A stretch of 64,000 nucleotides of DNA, taken from positions 103,617,948 through 103,681,947 of the forward strand of contig OX352773.1 of NCBI GenBank assembly GCA_947095535.1, given 5' to 3'. The notes under the pieces were generated by a model. It was not told the DNA's origin, ran no database searches, and saw only the letters and a program-made list of their open reading frames with translations. Source of the DNA: Poecilobothrus nobilitatus (Eukaryota; Arthropoda; Insecta; Diptera; Dolichopodidae). A program made the translations under genes and the position numbers. Shown one piece after another: positions 9,936-20,394 of the stretch (position 1 is the first letter of the stretch; every line of letters begins with the position of its first letter).

Positions 9936-10380
9936 CTAAAACAGAGACAATTTCTTGAAAGTTAGTGTGTGAGTCGAAAAAAAATCTGGAATTCGTGTAT
10001 CATGATATCTGTATATGCCTATAATGTTGTACTTATCTTCTAATAATTTTACTCCTATCAAATTACTGTTTCCCAATTCCTCACTAAAAATTAAATTACT
10101 ATCTATATCATTTCTTACGTAAATTACAACTCCTCCGTATGCATTTTGTCTGTTACTGAAATAAGAGTTGAATCCGGGAAGATTGAAAAAATGCAACCAA
10201 ATTTCTGTCAGAACTATGACATATACATCACTATCAAAATTTTTAATCAAAGCTTCAGCTTCATACAACTTTTTGCGTAAACTTTGAATATCTAAATATA
10301 TAATATTTAGATTATTTTTATATTTATTTATTGGCGAAGTTTTAAGTTTACGTAATGGTTTACCCTTATGTTGTCGTTAA
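9936..10380 (-). pseudogene. Nlr1 (U1): AP-endonuclease N-terminal half
   Basis: The minus strand encodes NIIYLDIQSLRKK, VIVLTEIWL (the ETW-type catalytic Glu region), FSNRQNAYGGVVIYVRN and LLEDKYNIIGIYR, the order found in the N-terminal half of AP-type endonucleases of non-LTR elements. The second half (GD.N and SDH motifs) is missing, deleted between here and RT. Confidence 0.75.
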
Positions 10381-10390
10381 CGTTATTAAT

Positions 10391-10968
10391 GTCATCGACA
10401 CTTATTTGAGAAAAATAAAAATAAGTTTGGATTTTTTTTTTTATGACATGCTCGAATCCAAACTGGTATTCCAATAAACTTAATAAAGTTATAAAATTTA
10501 AATTGATCAGCTGTTTTTGACAATAGAGATGAGAGCAAGAAGAATGATAGAAAAAAAATTATAAAATATATAAATGTAAACCAGCACAGAGAAAAATGTT
10601 TAATTATTAAATTAAAAATAAATTTTGATATTATAATAATTTTAAAATTAAAAAATATAAGTGTTTTTTTATTGAAAATAATAAGAAGTCAAATGTTTTA
10701 ATATAATTATTAGTGCTAATTGAAATTAAATGTAGTAAAATGAAATGTAGTTAAATGTACTAAATGAAACAGAAAAAAATAAAATATCTATTTGTTTTTT
10801 AATTAAAAAAAATTGTTATTGTAAATAGTGAGAACATAAGATATGTTAATTAATTCCAAAATTATTATTAAATTACCAGTCAAAATTTTAAGACAAAGCG
10901 AAAAGTAAAAGAAAACCAAAAATGTTTTTTTATAATTAAGAAATATTTGTAGCTTTGAAAACTAAAAT
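10391..10968. other. AT-rich interval with no gene
   Basis: Upstream (5') side of Nlr1 and left flank of Gyp2. I see only AT-rich sequence with poly(A/T) runs; no open frame worth reporting. The same sequence recurs at 34571-35147 and 53600-54162. Confidence 0.6.
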
Positions 10969-11372
10969 TGTAGGTTAGGTTAAGCAATTTTAATGTAATG
11001 TTAAATTATTATATAGAATTTCAAAAAAAAGTGAGAGTGTAAAGACCTAACACCTAATGTGTTTTATTGTTATATAACTAGAATTTAAAGAAACAAAAAT
11101 GTATTTTGTAATCTTAATATATTGTATGCAATGCACTGATTAATCATATCAAATCATTTCTTTGTTTAATGCCAATAACCCAAGGAATGCAATAATAATT
11201 ATGCAATGCTTTGTTAAGTATATCAATTAGCGATAAAAATGTAATTTATATCGATTACCCAATTAATGGTAATCTATGAAATGTGTGAGTTATTAGTATT
11301 GTATTAAAGTAACTTTGTATTAGTAGAGTTAGTAATAAGTTATAAATAGTTAATGTAAGTAGAATAAAGAAA
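10969..11372 (+). repeat. Candidate Gyp2 5' LTR (truncated), U1
   Basis: Starts TGTAGG and matches 35148 and 54163 onward. In U3 it continues to ATATTACA followed by TGGCAACATG, which could be LTR end plus primer-binding site. In U1 and U2 the sequence breaks at GAATAAAGAAA. LTR identity is unproven because the partner LTR is missing. Confidence 0.4.
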
Positions 11373-11546
11373 GACAAAACTATACTAACAGAACTAGTAT
11401 AACAGAAAAAGACAAAACTAAACTAAAAAAAAAATATAACAATAATAATGAAAATAAAAATTTACGTCAAATAATAAAACTTTTCAAAGTCAACTTAACA
11501 AACAATGTTAAATAAAATAAAAAAAGAAAAAAAAAAAGTAAATAAA

Positions 11547-11612
11547 ATGGGAGGAAGCAAGTCGAAAATCATCGAACACCATCATCATAGAAACACTTCA
11601 AGAACAATATGA
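11547..11612 (+). pseudogene. Gyp2 (U1) leader ORF, frameshifted to 21 codons
   Basis: Begins MGGSKSKI as in the intact 69-codon version at 55248, but a small deletion/substitution right after codon 8 shifts the frame. It reads into four His codons and stops at 11610. The rest of the original reading frame is still recognisable downstream to about 11738. Confidence 0.7.
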
Positions 11613-12816
11613 TAATATCTATTGGATCCTGTTGGTGATTGCAGTAGAGAAAATATTAGAAACAGATGACATGATATATCAGAACATCAGGAAAAACATC
11701 AAACGAAAATATCAAGTACAAGTGCCGGAAGTTGAGTAAAAGAAAAAGATTTTATGCAAAAATTAAATAAAATATATAGCTTAGTATAAATTAAAACTAT
11801 TATTTGAAAATTACTACTTTAAAATTAACTTTTGAATAGAATTCATAAATATATAATTAATTTTTTTTACTAAATATTTTAACTAACTAAATGATTTTTT
11901 TATCCTAAATAAATATATTTAATATAAAGTCAAATATAAAAATAAAGTTAATATAAAGTCAAATAAATTAAATTTAAAAACAAAAAAAGGAAAATTTGTA
12001 TAAAAATTAGAATAAAAGACTTTTCGAATATAAAAGAAGCATAGCTTTTATTAAATAGCTCCTCTCTAAATAATGAATAAATATCAGAGAAAATTATTAT
12101 ATTATTATAATTAGATTTTAATAAATAGAATTCTTATAAATAGATCATAATTTAAAAATTTTTTTAAGTAATGTTAATTTTTTTTTGCAATTATATTTAC
12201 AATATATATTTTAGTCGCTATATTTTAAGTTAAAAATTTATATGAAACTAATATTTCTTTATCAATATATATAAAATTTTTGTTTTTTAAAAAGTGCTAA
12301 AAACTAAATCATTATTATTGAAGTTTAAATTTTTAGATTTTATTTTGCAATTAAACTTTTATTTTTTATTTATTATTAAAAATTTTATATATTAATCACT
12401 ACATGTAAGTTTTTACTACATTATTAAACATATATATAGCATATTTTAAATTTTTATATTTTTTGTATTCTAACTAAATACATGTTTTATATTTTTTGAT
12501 AACTATAAATTTAATAACAAGAAAATTTTTTTTGTCATTATAACTAAATCTAAATTTGTCTTAAATCATATGAGTATCATAACTATGTCTAAATGAAAAG
12601 TACATATGAATTTATCACTTACTCAAATACATTTCATCATAGTTTTTCCTTAGGTCCATGTATAATAGTATTGCCTAATAGTAGCAGAACATTAACAACA
12701 GAACAGGCCTAATAGTAGTAGAACATTTCATTTTTGCCAGAGATAGACTAAAAACTGTTTATAAAATATAAGAGTGTGAGACAAAAATACCCGATAATGT
12801 ATCCTCTCTAATTGAT
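11613..12816. other. Gyp2 leader in U1, no gene
   Basis: About 1.2 kb of very AT-rich leader between the small ORF and gag. It ends with a short repeated phrase (CCTAATAGTAGTAGAACA-type, about 12670-12730) just before gag. No coding signal. Confidence 0.6.
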
Positions 12817-13768
12817 ATGTCAGATGATGAAAATTCTGAATCCGAAAGTGTAAATTCTGAATCTAGTAGTGAAGACTCAATAACTGAAACAATGTCGTTA
12901 TCTAACCCAGAATTTTTAAAATTAGCGTCGTGCACCCTAAATAGGAATTATAATTGTGATCCGCTAAGTTTACAATTATTTATTGACTCAGTGAACTTAT
13001 TAGAGAAAATAGCAACAACTGCCAGTCTAAAAGCACTTTTGAAATCGTTCATATTATCAAAACTCGAAGGAAAAGCCAGAGAATGTATAACAGATGAAGA
13101 TAATACTGGCAAAATAATTGAAACACTAAAAAGGAAAATTGAAACGGAAAGTTCTAAAATAATAGAAGGCACAATTCAAACCTTAAAAACAGACAGAATT
13201 CCCCTACAAGACTTCGCTAAACAAGCAGAAAGTTTAGCTGAAAATTTTAGAAGATCCCTAGTTATGGAAGGGATCAGTGCTAGCAAAGGAGTTGAATTGT
13301 CGGTTGAAAAAACAATCGATGTGTATAGAGCTTCAGCTCGCTCTGATTTAGCTAAATCAGTGCTCGCGGCTTTTAAATTTGAAGATCTTAAAGAAGTTGT
13401 AGCTAAATTTATCGTTGAAACCAATACAGAGACTAAAAAAAACAAGTTCTCACACAACATCTCAAAATCGTAATTTTAGGAATAAAAATTTTAATAATAA
13501 TTTTAATAATAAACCTAGTAATTATAATAATTTTAATAAAAATAAATTTAGAAATAATCAGTCAAATTTTAATAAAAATAGGAATAATAATTATAGAAAT
13601 AATTTTATTAATAGCAATCGACAATTTAATAGTCAACAATATAGAAATAATAATAATAGTAGTAATAATAGAAATTATAGAAATGTCCGCTATTTGGAAA
13701 ACTCTACGACCCCTCAATGGCATAGGCAGAGAGGGGTAGAGAAACCAGAACTAGAAGAGGAACAGTAG
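12817..13768 (+). pseudogene. Gyp2 (U1) gag, frameshifted at an A8 run
   Basis: Gag forms the particle. The N-terminus is acidic and Ser-rich (MSDDENSESESVNSESS), followed by a helical capsid-like region to about residue 205 and then an Asn/Arg/Phe-rich tail presumed to bind RNA. An A8 run at 13435-13442 (A7 in U2) shifts the frame, so the first frame stops at 13473 and the Asn-rich tail continues in another frame to 13768. One base separates it from the intact U2 gag. No CCHC knuckle. Confidence 0.82.
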
Positions 13769-13848
13769 AGGAAAGAATAATAAAAAATGTTTATACGTTA
13801 AATCTAAATTTTTCTGACTACGTCAAAATTCTTACAAAATTAAGTACT

Positions 13849-14083
13849 CAATTTTCTAATAGATACTCAAGCAGATATTTCGTTAATAAAACAATATTCT
13901 ATTAATAATGTCTATAAATTAAATAAAAATAACGTCATAAAAATCAAAGGTATAACTCATACTTGTATTAAATCTTTGGGTACAGTGTATACAAAAATCT
14001 ATATACAAAATAACGAATTACCATGCGAATTACATGTAGTACCATACAATTTTGATATAGAATACTCGGTAAAGACTTTATAA
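13849..14083 (+). pseudogene. Gyp2 (U1) protease segment
   Basis: Reads FLIDTQADISLIK: an aspartic-protease active-site region in which the usual DTG is DTQ (Asp codon 13862-13864). A frameshift just before the end puts the conserved GKDFI motif in the next frame, ahead of the segment at 14116. Only the order and the DT.A pattern support the call. Confidence 0.6.
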
Positions 14084-14115
14084 AATTTTACAAATGGAAC
14101 ATTGATTATGAACAC

Positions 14116-14418
14116 ATGATAGTTGCTATAAAAACAAATTATGATATTTTAGAAATTCCAATTTTAAGGGGCCCTAATACTCAAACAATAGTATTACCGG
14201 CACGTTCAGAAGTTTTAAGGAAATTTTCCTTACCCTCAAATGAAGATTGTCTAATTTTAGACCAAGAAATTTCAGAAGGCGTATTCATACCAAGAACAAT
14301 AGTGGCATCTAAAAACCCTTTTGTTCGAGTGATGAACACAAATTCAGAAAATAAGTTAATTTCACAAAATATAAAATTAAAAACTTTACCATTGTCTGAT
14401 TTCGACATAATAAATTAA
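14116..14418 (+). pseudogene. Gyp2 (U1) protease-RT linker
   Basis: A 100-codon open segment with an ILRGPNTQTIVLPARSE-type motif, the linker between protease and RT in 412/mdg1-like pol. Its frame continues from the GKDFI motif upstream and stops at 14416-14418. Nearly identical at 38298 and 57850. Confidence 0.6.
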
Positions 14419-14591
14419 AATTATAATGGTAATTCGAATCGTACTAAAGAACTAAAAGAAATTATTACTAAAAATTCTAGTAAATTATATCTACCCAAAT
14501 TACTTAAATTATGTGATGAGTATTCCAACATATTCCAATTAAAATCAGACCCTATGTCATTAACAATTTTTACAAACAAAAACTAAGAATT

Positions 14592-15143
14592 ATGGATGAT
14601 AATCCTGTGTATATTAAAAACTATAGACAAGTGCATACACTAACGGATGAAATAAATAGACAGGTTAATAAATTATTGGAAAATAAATTGTTTGACTCTA
14701 GTCAATCTAATTACAATAGCCCAATTATATTAGTACCAAAGAAAGGAAATAAAAGTAAATGGCGAATGTGTATTGATTATGGTTGTTTTCTTTATATAGG
14801 CGGCATTATCGTAACAGGGTGTTCAGAAAATCATCATTTGAAGAATTTGAAATCAGTTTTTGCAATATGTCAAAAATATAATTTGAAATTAAATCCTGAA
14901 AAGTGTAAATTTTTCAAATCTGAAGTTTCATATTTAGGTCAAAGATGTACTGATCGAGGTATATATCCAGATGATTCTAAATATGAAGTAATTTCAAAAT
15001 ATCCTACACCTAAAGATAAAGACGAAACTCGACGTTTCGTGGCTTTTGCTAATTATTATCGTAAATTCATACCTAATTTTGCAGGTATAGCAAAACCCTT
15101 AAACGCATTAACGAGAAAAAAAAGCTATTTTCATTTGGAATGA
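14592..15143 (+). pseudogene. Gyp2 (U1) reverse transcriptase with core deleted
   Basis: Starts within the RT N-terminus (YRQVHTLTDEINRQV, SPIILVPKKGNKSKWRMCIDY). It then jumps directly to CFLYIGG..VTGCS, i.e. from the end of the fingers motif to the YxDD position. Roughly the 80-90 residues that normally lie between are missing, and the catalytic YIDD reads YIGG (14793-14804). The thumb/connection follows normally (YLGQRCTDRGI, NYYRKFIPNFAGIAKPL). The frame stops at 15141-15143 after an extra A in the poly(A) near 15115. It cannot be a polymerase. Confidence 0.82.
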
Positions 15144-15659
15144 ATTCATTTTTGAAAACTCCTATATTACACTATTTCAACTTTTCAAAAGAATTTACAT
15201 TGTGTCGTAGATGCATCCAAAAATGTAGTAGGCGCTGCTCTAACTCAAAATTATAATGGTACAGAGCCAATCTCATTCGCCTCTAGATCATTTACTAAAG
15301 GTGAATCTAACAAATCAACTATTGAAAAAGAGTTAGCAGCAATCCACTTTGCAATAACACACTACAGACCTTACATTTATGGTACACATTTCGTCGTTGA
15401 AAACGACCGTAAACCATTAACCTATCTGTTTTCTTTAAAAAATCCGTCATACAAATTAACACGTATGACATTAGATTTAGAAGAATATAACTTTACAGTG
15501 GAATATATTAAAGCGAAATTAAACGTAGTAGCTGATGCGTTATCACGCATAAATATAAAAGATTTTCAATTATCCCATGATAATAATAATACTGTTCAAA
15601 TAATGGAAGTAAAAACTAGATCAAAAACCAATAATAATACAAAATTTGAACGTTCCTAA
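15144..15659 (+). pseudogene. Gyp2 (U1) RNase H
   Basis: RNase H motifs (VDASKNVVGAAL, EKELAAIHFAI, DALSR) are present but interrupted by a small indel near 15204 (CATTGTGTCG against CATTGGTCG in U2). The open tail starts at 15465. U2 at 39321 carries the uninterrupted version. Confidence 0.75.
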
Positions 15660-15845
15660 TATAAAAATATTGAAAAATAATAATGAAATCCTACGCAAAG
15701 TATTTAGAAAAAGAAAATGCGCAATTAATATTAAAATGAGTAAATTTATGGTTAAAAAGAAAATAACATTAGAGTTATTTTTCGCGAAGTAGAAATAGAA
15801 ACCAATAAATTAAATATAAATGAAATAGAAATCGATAGTAATGAT

Positions 15846-16412
15846 TTGATATTTACTCAATACACTATAAATGATTTTAAAGACATAGGTAATAGAGCTC
15901 TTAATAAATTAAAAATCGCGATCGTAAATAAACCGAAAGTTATTGAAAAATTAATAGAAATAAATAGTATACTAGATAAGTATCATAATGATCCTATTTT
16001 CGCGGGACATGTCGGACAAAAAAAACTTTATGCAAAATTAAGATCAAAATATTATTGGAAAAATATGACAAAAGATATAGCTAAATATATTAAAAATTGT
16101 AAAAAATGTCGACTAAACAAAATAAAAATGAAACATAAACCATTACAAATAACTGAAACTCCTCTGGAAAAATACGTACTACAAAAAGTTGAAATAAACA
16201 ACAAACGAATTCATGACAAAAATGCAAAAGGATATGATTTTAAAATAAATGATCAGATTTTATTGAGAAGGGAAAATTCACATAAATTAGATGCATTGTA
16301 TAATGGTCCATTTATTGTAACAAAAATAAAAAATTCAAATATTACAATTAAAAGTTTAGAAAATAAAGAAGAAATCGTACATAAAAATAGATTAGGTAAA
16401 TTCATAAATTAA
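15846..16412 (+). pseudogene. Gyp2 (U1) integrase without catalytic core
   Basis: An open frame with the zinc-binding HHCC domain (HNDPIF..H, CKKCR) followed by the linker PLQITETPLEKY. It then goes straight to the C-terminal domain (DFKINDQILLRRE, YNGPFIVTKI). The whole D,D-35-E catalytic region that belongs between them is absent, yet the frame stays open across the join. Shared by all three units. Confidence 0.82.
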
Positions 16413-16712
16413 ATACCATCTAGCTATAAAATAATTAAGGAATAATTTCACATAGTCTTAAACTCTTATTATTACCTAATATAAATAATTTTACTTGACC
16501 TAGCTAACAAAATGTATTATCCAATATAAATAATTCTAAGTGACCTAGTTTAATAACATTAATGAGTTGGCCAGCTCAGCAAAATTATATTATAAAATTT
16601 TATGTTACAATTCAAACAAATTTTAATTTTTTATATTACTTCATTTGTATCATAAAAATAACAAAATATAGTTAATAGTATTAAGAGTAGGTTAAACGCA
16701 GCTTTGTTTTTT

Positions 16713-16912
16713 GGTTTGAACTTTGGGGCACTCACATTTTTAAAAATATTGGAATGGGGCTTTCGGCATTCGACCAAGGATACTTATGGCTAGGACATAG
16801 CGAAGCTTTTTTTTTTAACAAAGGTTTAATTTGTAGACGAAAATATTTAATGAAGTTGAAATTTTAGCGTTTTTTAGGGTATTTTTCTGGTTTGAACCTT
16901 AGGGCACTCACA
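16713..16912 (+). repeat. Pair of 24-base direct repeats (U1)
   Basis: GGTTTGAACTTTGGGGCACTCACA at 16713 and a copy at 16889 differ at 2 of 24 positions. Spacing is 176 bases. Present also in U2 and U3. Confidence 0.8.
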
Positions 16913-17254
16913 ATTGTTAACCAATCTTCCTAATTTTTTGCAGAGACATTCTCAAAAGTTGCTTAGATTTTTGAATTTTGCCTTAATTTTGGCACAGTTT
17001 TAAAACCAAAGTTCAATTTTTAAATGTCTCCACAACTGAAATGACAAGATATTTATTAAATTTTTTTTCTTGAAATAGTAGAATGATATTTTTATTATTA
17101 GATTGAATATAAAAATTTAATTATAATAGATTATAAATTACAAAACAATTTAATTTCAAGTCATATTTCATTTTTAAATATTTTTGGAAATTATCAATTC
17201 ACGCACACAAATAAAAAAGTTTCAATAAATATTCGCTGTAGAGCTTTGGGACTG

Positions 17255-17294
17255 ATCATAACCTACATTAATTTTTAGAAGGCCTGGACATTGA
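17255..17294 (+). repeat. 40-base arm A (U1)
   Basis: Begins ATCATAACCTACATTAATTT and ends GGCCTGGACATTGA. Its exact reverse complement exists only once in the window, at 62905-62944, just beyond the right edge of U3. Confidence 0.85.
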
Positions 17295-18291
17295 GAGAGG
17301 AAAGCTAAATAGTAGTCCTTTTTTTCAAAAAAAATACACGTAGTCTTATGGAAAAAAATAGTAGTCCTCCTAGAAATCTGGAAATAACACAAAAACTACA
17401 GATTTTTTTTAATTTCGTCCTAAGGGAGCATTAAAGTTCCATCTTTTTTACATTTTTTAGTAAAAAGAAATTTTTAAAAATTTTAAATTTTCATTCATAA
17501 ATATGCATTTTAAAAAATGTCTTCCAACTACTTTTCAACAAAAAAAAGCTTCTTAAAAACTTTTTAAAAGAGCATTAATTTGGTACATTACTGAGCAAAA
17601 AAAATGTTGAAAACTAATTTTTATTGCAATATTGATTTGCTTCAATAAATATTGTAAATTTTTTAGAATGCATATAAAATTAAGTGCAAAAAATAAACTA
17701 TTTAATTATTTTTACAATAAGTTAATTTATGTTAACTTATTTAAAATTTTTATTACTATAATAAAATAAATTAATATTATAAGTTATTCGCCTTTTCCTT
17801 TGAGGTAGGGGATATGGCGATTATTTTTAAAGTGGTATCGCCTGAAGACTAGGTCTTAAACTAAAATAATAAAAACAAATATATTAATACATACAAATAA
17901 TATATAAATAATTTTTTAACTAAATAATATGATATATTTAAAATAAAATTTAATAAAACAAAATAAAGTAATTAATTTATAACAAAACAATATTAAAAAC
18001 AAAAAAAATATCACAAAAATCAATATTTTCCGACCGGATAGTAATAATAGATCTTGAGTGGGCAAAAATGAAAAATGATATGACGATTGTATCCCAACTA
18101 TATATACAACTATATATAGATTCATATCAAAAAGGTTAATTTAGTCAATAATACTACTTAATTTTTTGCGTTTTTCAATATCGTTCAATATTTTGAAATT
18201 GTTTTATTTCTGTATTACCTGTCAAATAGGTAACTTAGATCGTTATTAATTATTATTATAAATTTAAAATCACATTTAAAGTAATTATTTT

Positions 18292-18640
18292 CTAAGTAAC
18301 ATTTAAAACTAAATTAGAGAAATTTAAAATTATATTATCATCGCGTAAGTTTTTATCATTCGTTTCTATTAAATTTACCAAGTAATTGGTGAATATACTT
18401 GGAACTGCATCTGGTATTAAACGCGGACTTTTATCATTATTTAATTTAAAACACAATTCTGAAAAATGCAATTTACATATGGAACTATAAGCTGTTGGTT
18501 GCCAGTCTGATCTTTGTACAAAACTCTTTTAAGCTGCTCAAAGGTTCTTTATCCGGAAATTTAAAAGTAGCTGCAGATATCGTGCTATTATTATAATTGG
18601 ATTTACACCCAACAACCGAATATCTTCCACCCACTTTATT
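18292..18640 (-). pseudogene. THAP-domain fragment (U1)
   Basis: The minus strand encodes the parts of a C2CH THAP zinc finger in order: RYSVVGCKSNYN, TFKFPDKEP, then after two frame changes QRSDWQPT, SSICKLHFSELCF and LIPDAVPSIF, ending at 18292. The Cys pair, the invariant Trp and Pro of the DWQPT motif, the ICKLHF pair and the AVPSIF tail are all there. THAP domains are DNA-binding and occur in P-superfamily transposases and host regulators. No transposase body is seen next to it, and there is no good ATG. It could be a P-like transposase exon or a captured host exon. Confidence 0.75.
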
Positions 18641-19860
18641 TAAGGAAATTATTAAAAAAGGCAATATTAGGCACTAAATAATTGAATTAATTTTTTTAAA
18701 TTTAAAACTAATAATTCAATTCAAAAATTTAACTCTACAGAAATATGACTATATAAAATAAAATATTACTAAAATTTAGAGTTATTTAAAACAAAATATT
18801 ACCTAATTTTTTTCTAATACTTTTCAAATAGAATTGCAATGTAAAATTTTATTCATAAAGAGATTATTATATTTCATGTAAGTACATGAATATTCTATTT
18901 ACAATAATTTTTTTTTATAGACTGTATAGAAAAAAACGAAAATTGCTTAACCAAAATTTGGTACTTCTTTTTTTTTTTTCTTTAAAATATTGCTGAAAAA
19001 TATGATTTGAAAGTTAATTTTTTTATTGACATAAAGATAAAACTTCAAACTTTATTTTTCTATAAATTTTATAATTTTTTAATATAATTAAAAATATAAA
19101 AACTTAGTTTGAACTAAAATATATTTTCCAAATTTGCAGTACAATTTATTAGAAAGCTTTTAAATTATTAGGTTATGTTCACTAATTTATTATAATTGTG
19201 TACTCTCATAATTTTTTGAGAGTATTAAATGGCGATGATATGAAATGCTAGAGAAAAACTAAAAATTTTATTTTGTTGAAAATATGTTAAAAGTAAAGTA
19301 AAGAACGAAATTTTTTAATTCAATTCAAAACCAAACAAAATTACAAAACCAAAAAAAAGTTGTAAACAACCTTAACAAATCCAATAATGGGTGCGTTCAG
19401 TAGACTAAGCGTTTTAAATTTAGAAAAAAGCTTTCGCTTTAACAATTTTTTCAAGAAAGTTTTTGCGCTTTACAAATTATTTATATTATTTTATTTATTT
19501 TTATTTATTTACTCTTTATGTGTATATATCATACTTTATCTTGTTTCTGTTTAAAATCAAATACTGCCCTGTCATATTTCCAAACAGCTGAAGACTGGAA
19601 GAAAGAAGTAAATATTCTATATGCTTCCTAATATCTTTAGAACAATGTTAATTGAATTACCTATATCAAAAATTAAATTTTAAGTAAAATTGAAGAAAAT
19701 GTTTAAATATTAATTATTAAATATACATCTTAGGTGTTAAATTTTAAATAGCAAATCTTAAATATTAAATAACAAACAAAAAAACAAATTCTTAAATAGT
19801 TTGTACTTTATATAAACAAAAAAGCTAGTAGAGATAATTAGTATTAATGCATTAACTATT
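18641..19860. other. AT-rich interval with duplication junction (U1)
   Basis: No gene seen. Similarity to U3 stops at ...ATGTTAAAA, position 19292. From 19293 the sequence is shared only with U2 and leads into the 3' end of Nlr2. A short hairpin-like phrase (ACTCTCATAATTTTTTGAGAGT) lies at about 19202-19223. Confidence 0.6.
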
Positions 19861-19876
19861 TCCTCTTCTTAGATTT

Positions 19877-20394
19877 TTAGGTTGAATTTTTGAATGATGA
19901 ATGATTGCCGCTCGTTATATAATGTTGACTGGTGTCCTCTGCCCTGCTCCTAATATTCCCGATGATCACCCGGTGAATTTTGCATGTCGTGCAAGTATTT
20001 TTTAGTTCTTTATAAAATTTATCCAGCTTTTGTTGATCTTTTATACTAATTGGAAGTGCATTGAAAATACTTACAGATGAAAATAAAAGGTTATCCTTAT
20101 AAATTTGTGTCTTGTATGACACGTGATAATATGGTCTGTAGATTTTGTGTTGTATGTATGATTATCTCCTTGCCTCGGTAGTGTGATGTTAGTTTTGAAC
20201 AATTTGTGTTTTATTTCGAATATATATTTTGCTTTTTCTTGTTTTATGAGATGAAAAAGTTTGACTAAGTTTGTTTTCCTGTATAATTCCTCCGTATGTA
20301 TTTCCTCTGCGTAGCTGAATAATTTTTGTAAACATGATATGCCGCTTCTCTTGATAATTTACTCTTGTTTTTTGTAACGCTTTTTCTAGTACCG
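19877..20394 (-). pseudogene. Nlr2 (U1) C-terminal region
   Basis: Carries a thumb-to-C-terminus pattern ending in FNALPISIKDQQKLDKFYKELK, equivalent to the W/YNSLP..I+..F+..LK motif of other elements, in several frames. Damaged by frameshifts between 20120 and 20395. Confidence 0.6.

Larger units (their letters stand above)
7688..10390 (-). mobile_element. Nlr1 in U1: degenerate non-LTR retrotransposon
   Basis: Minus-strand remains in order: endonuclease N-terminus (10380-9936), RT (9743-8674), thumb/C-terminal segment (8673-8544) and final C-terminal segment (7915-7730). The coding order is collinear, so this is one element. A short Tir1 derivative (7911-8536) splits the C-terminal part. 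The Gyp1 LTR lies at its 3' end. Jockey/CR1-type architecture; the exact clade is not resolved. Several stops and frameshifts. Confidence 0.8.
10969..16412 (+). mobile_element. Gyp2 in U1: 412/mdg1-like LTR retrotransposon, internally deleted
   Basis: Order: probable 5' LTR start (TGTAGGTTAGG at 10969), leader with a small ORF, gag, protease, RT, RNase H, integrase. Gag lacks zinc knuckles and ends in an Asn/Arg-rich tail, which with the pol order suggests the 412/mdg1 group of Ty3/gypsy (inference). The RT core and integrase catalytic core are deleted. I find no second LTR downstream, so the 3' end at 16412 is only the end of coding similarity. Confidence 0.75.
16413..18291. other. AT-rich interval, no gene (U1)
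   Basis: No coding region recognised. Contains two copies of a 24-base phrase starting GGTTTGAAC (16713-16736 and 16889-16912), the 40-base arm at 17255-17294, and a GC-richer patch at 17786-17860. Recurs at 40593-42471 and 60003-61690; U3 lacks about 200 bases matching 18030-18235. Confidence 0.6.

Noticed and set aside
17786..17870. GC-richer patch TTCGCCTTTTCC...GGCGATT...GGTATCGCCTGAAGACTAGGTC resembling a tRNA.
   Set aside because: No cloverleaf can be drawn and the B-box pattern GGTTCGA is absent.
17916..18125. A 69-codon hydrophobic minus-strand frame, also at 42096.
   Set aside because: Composition is that of translated AT-rich sequence; it is lost in U3 by a deletion without trace of constraint.
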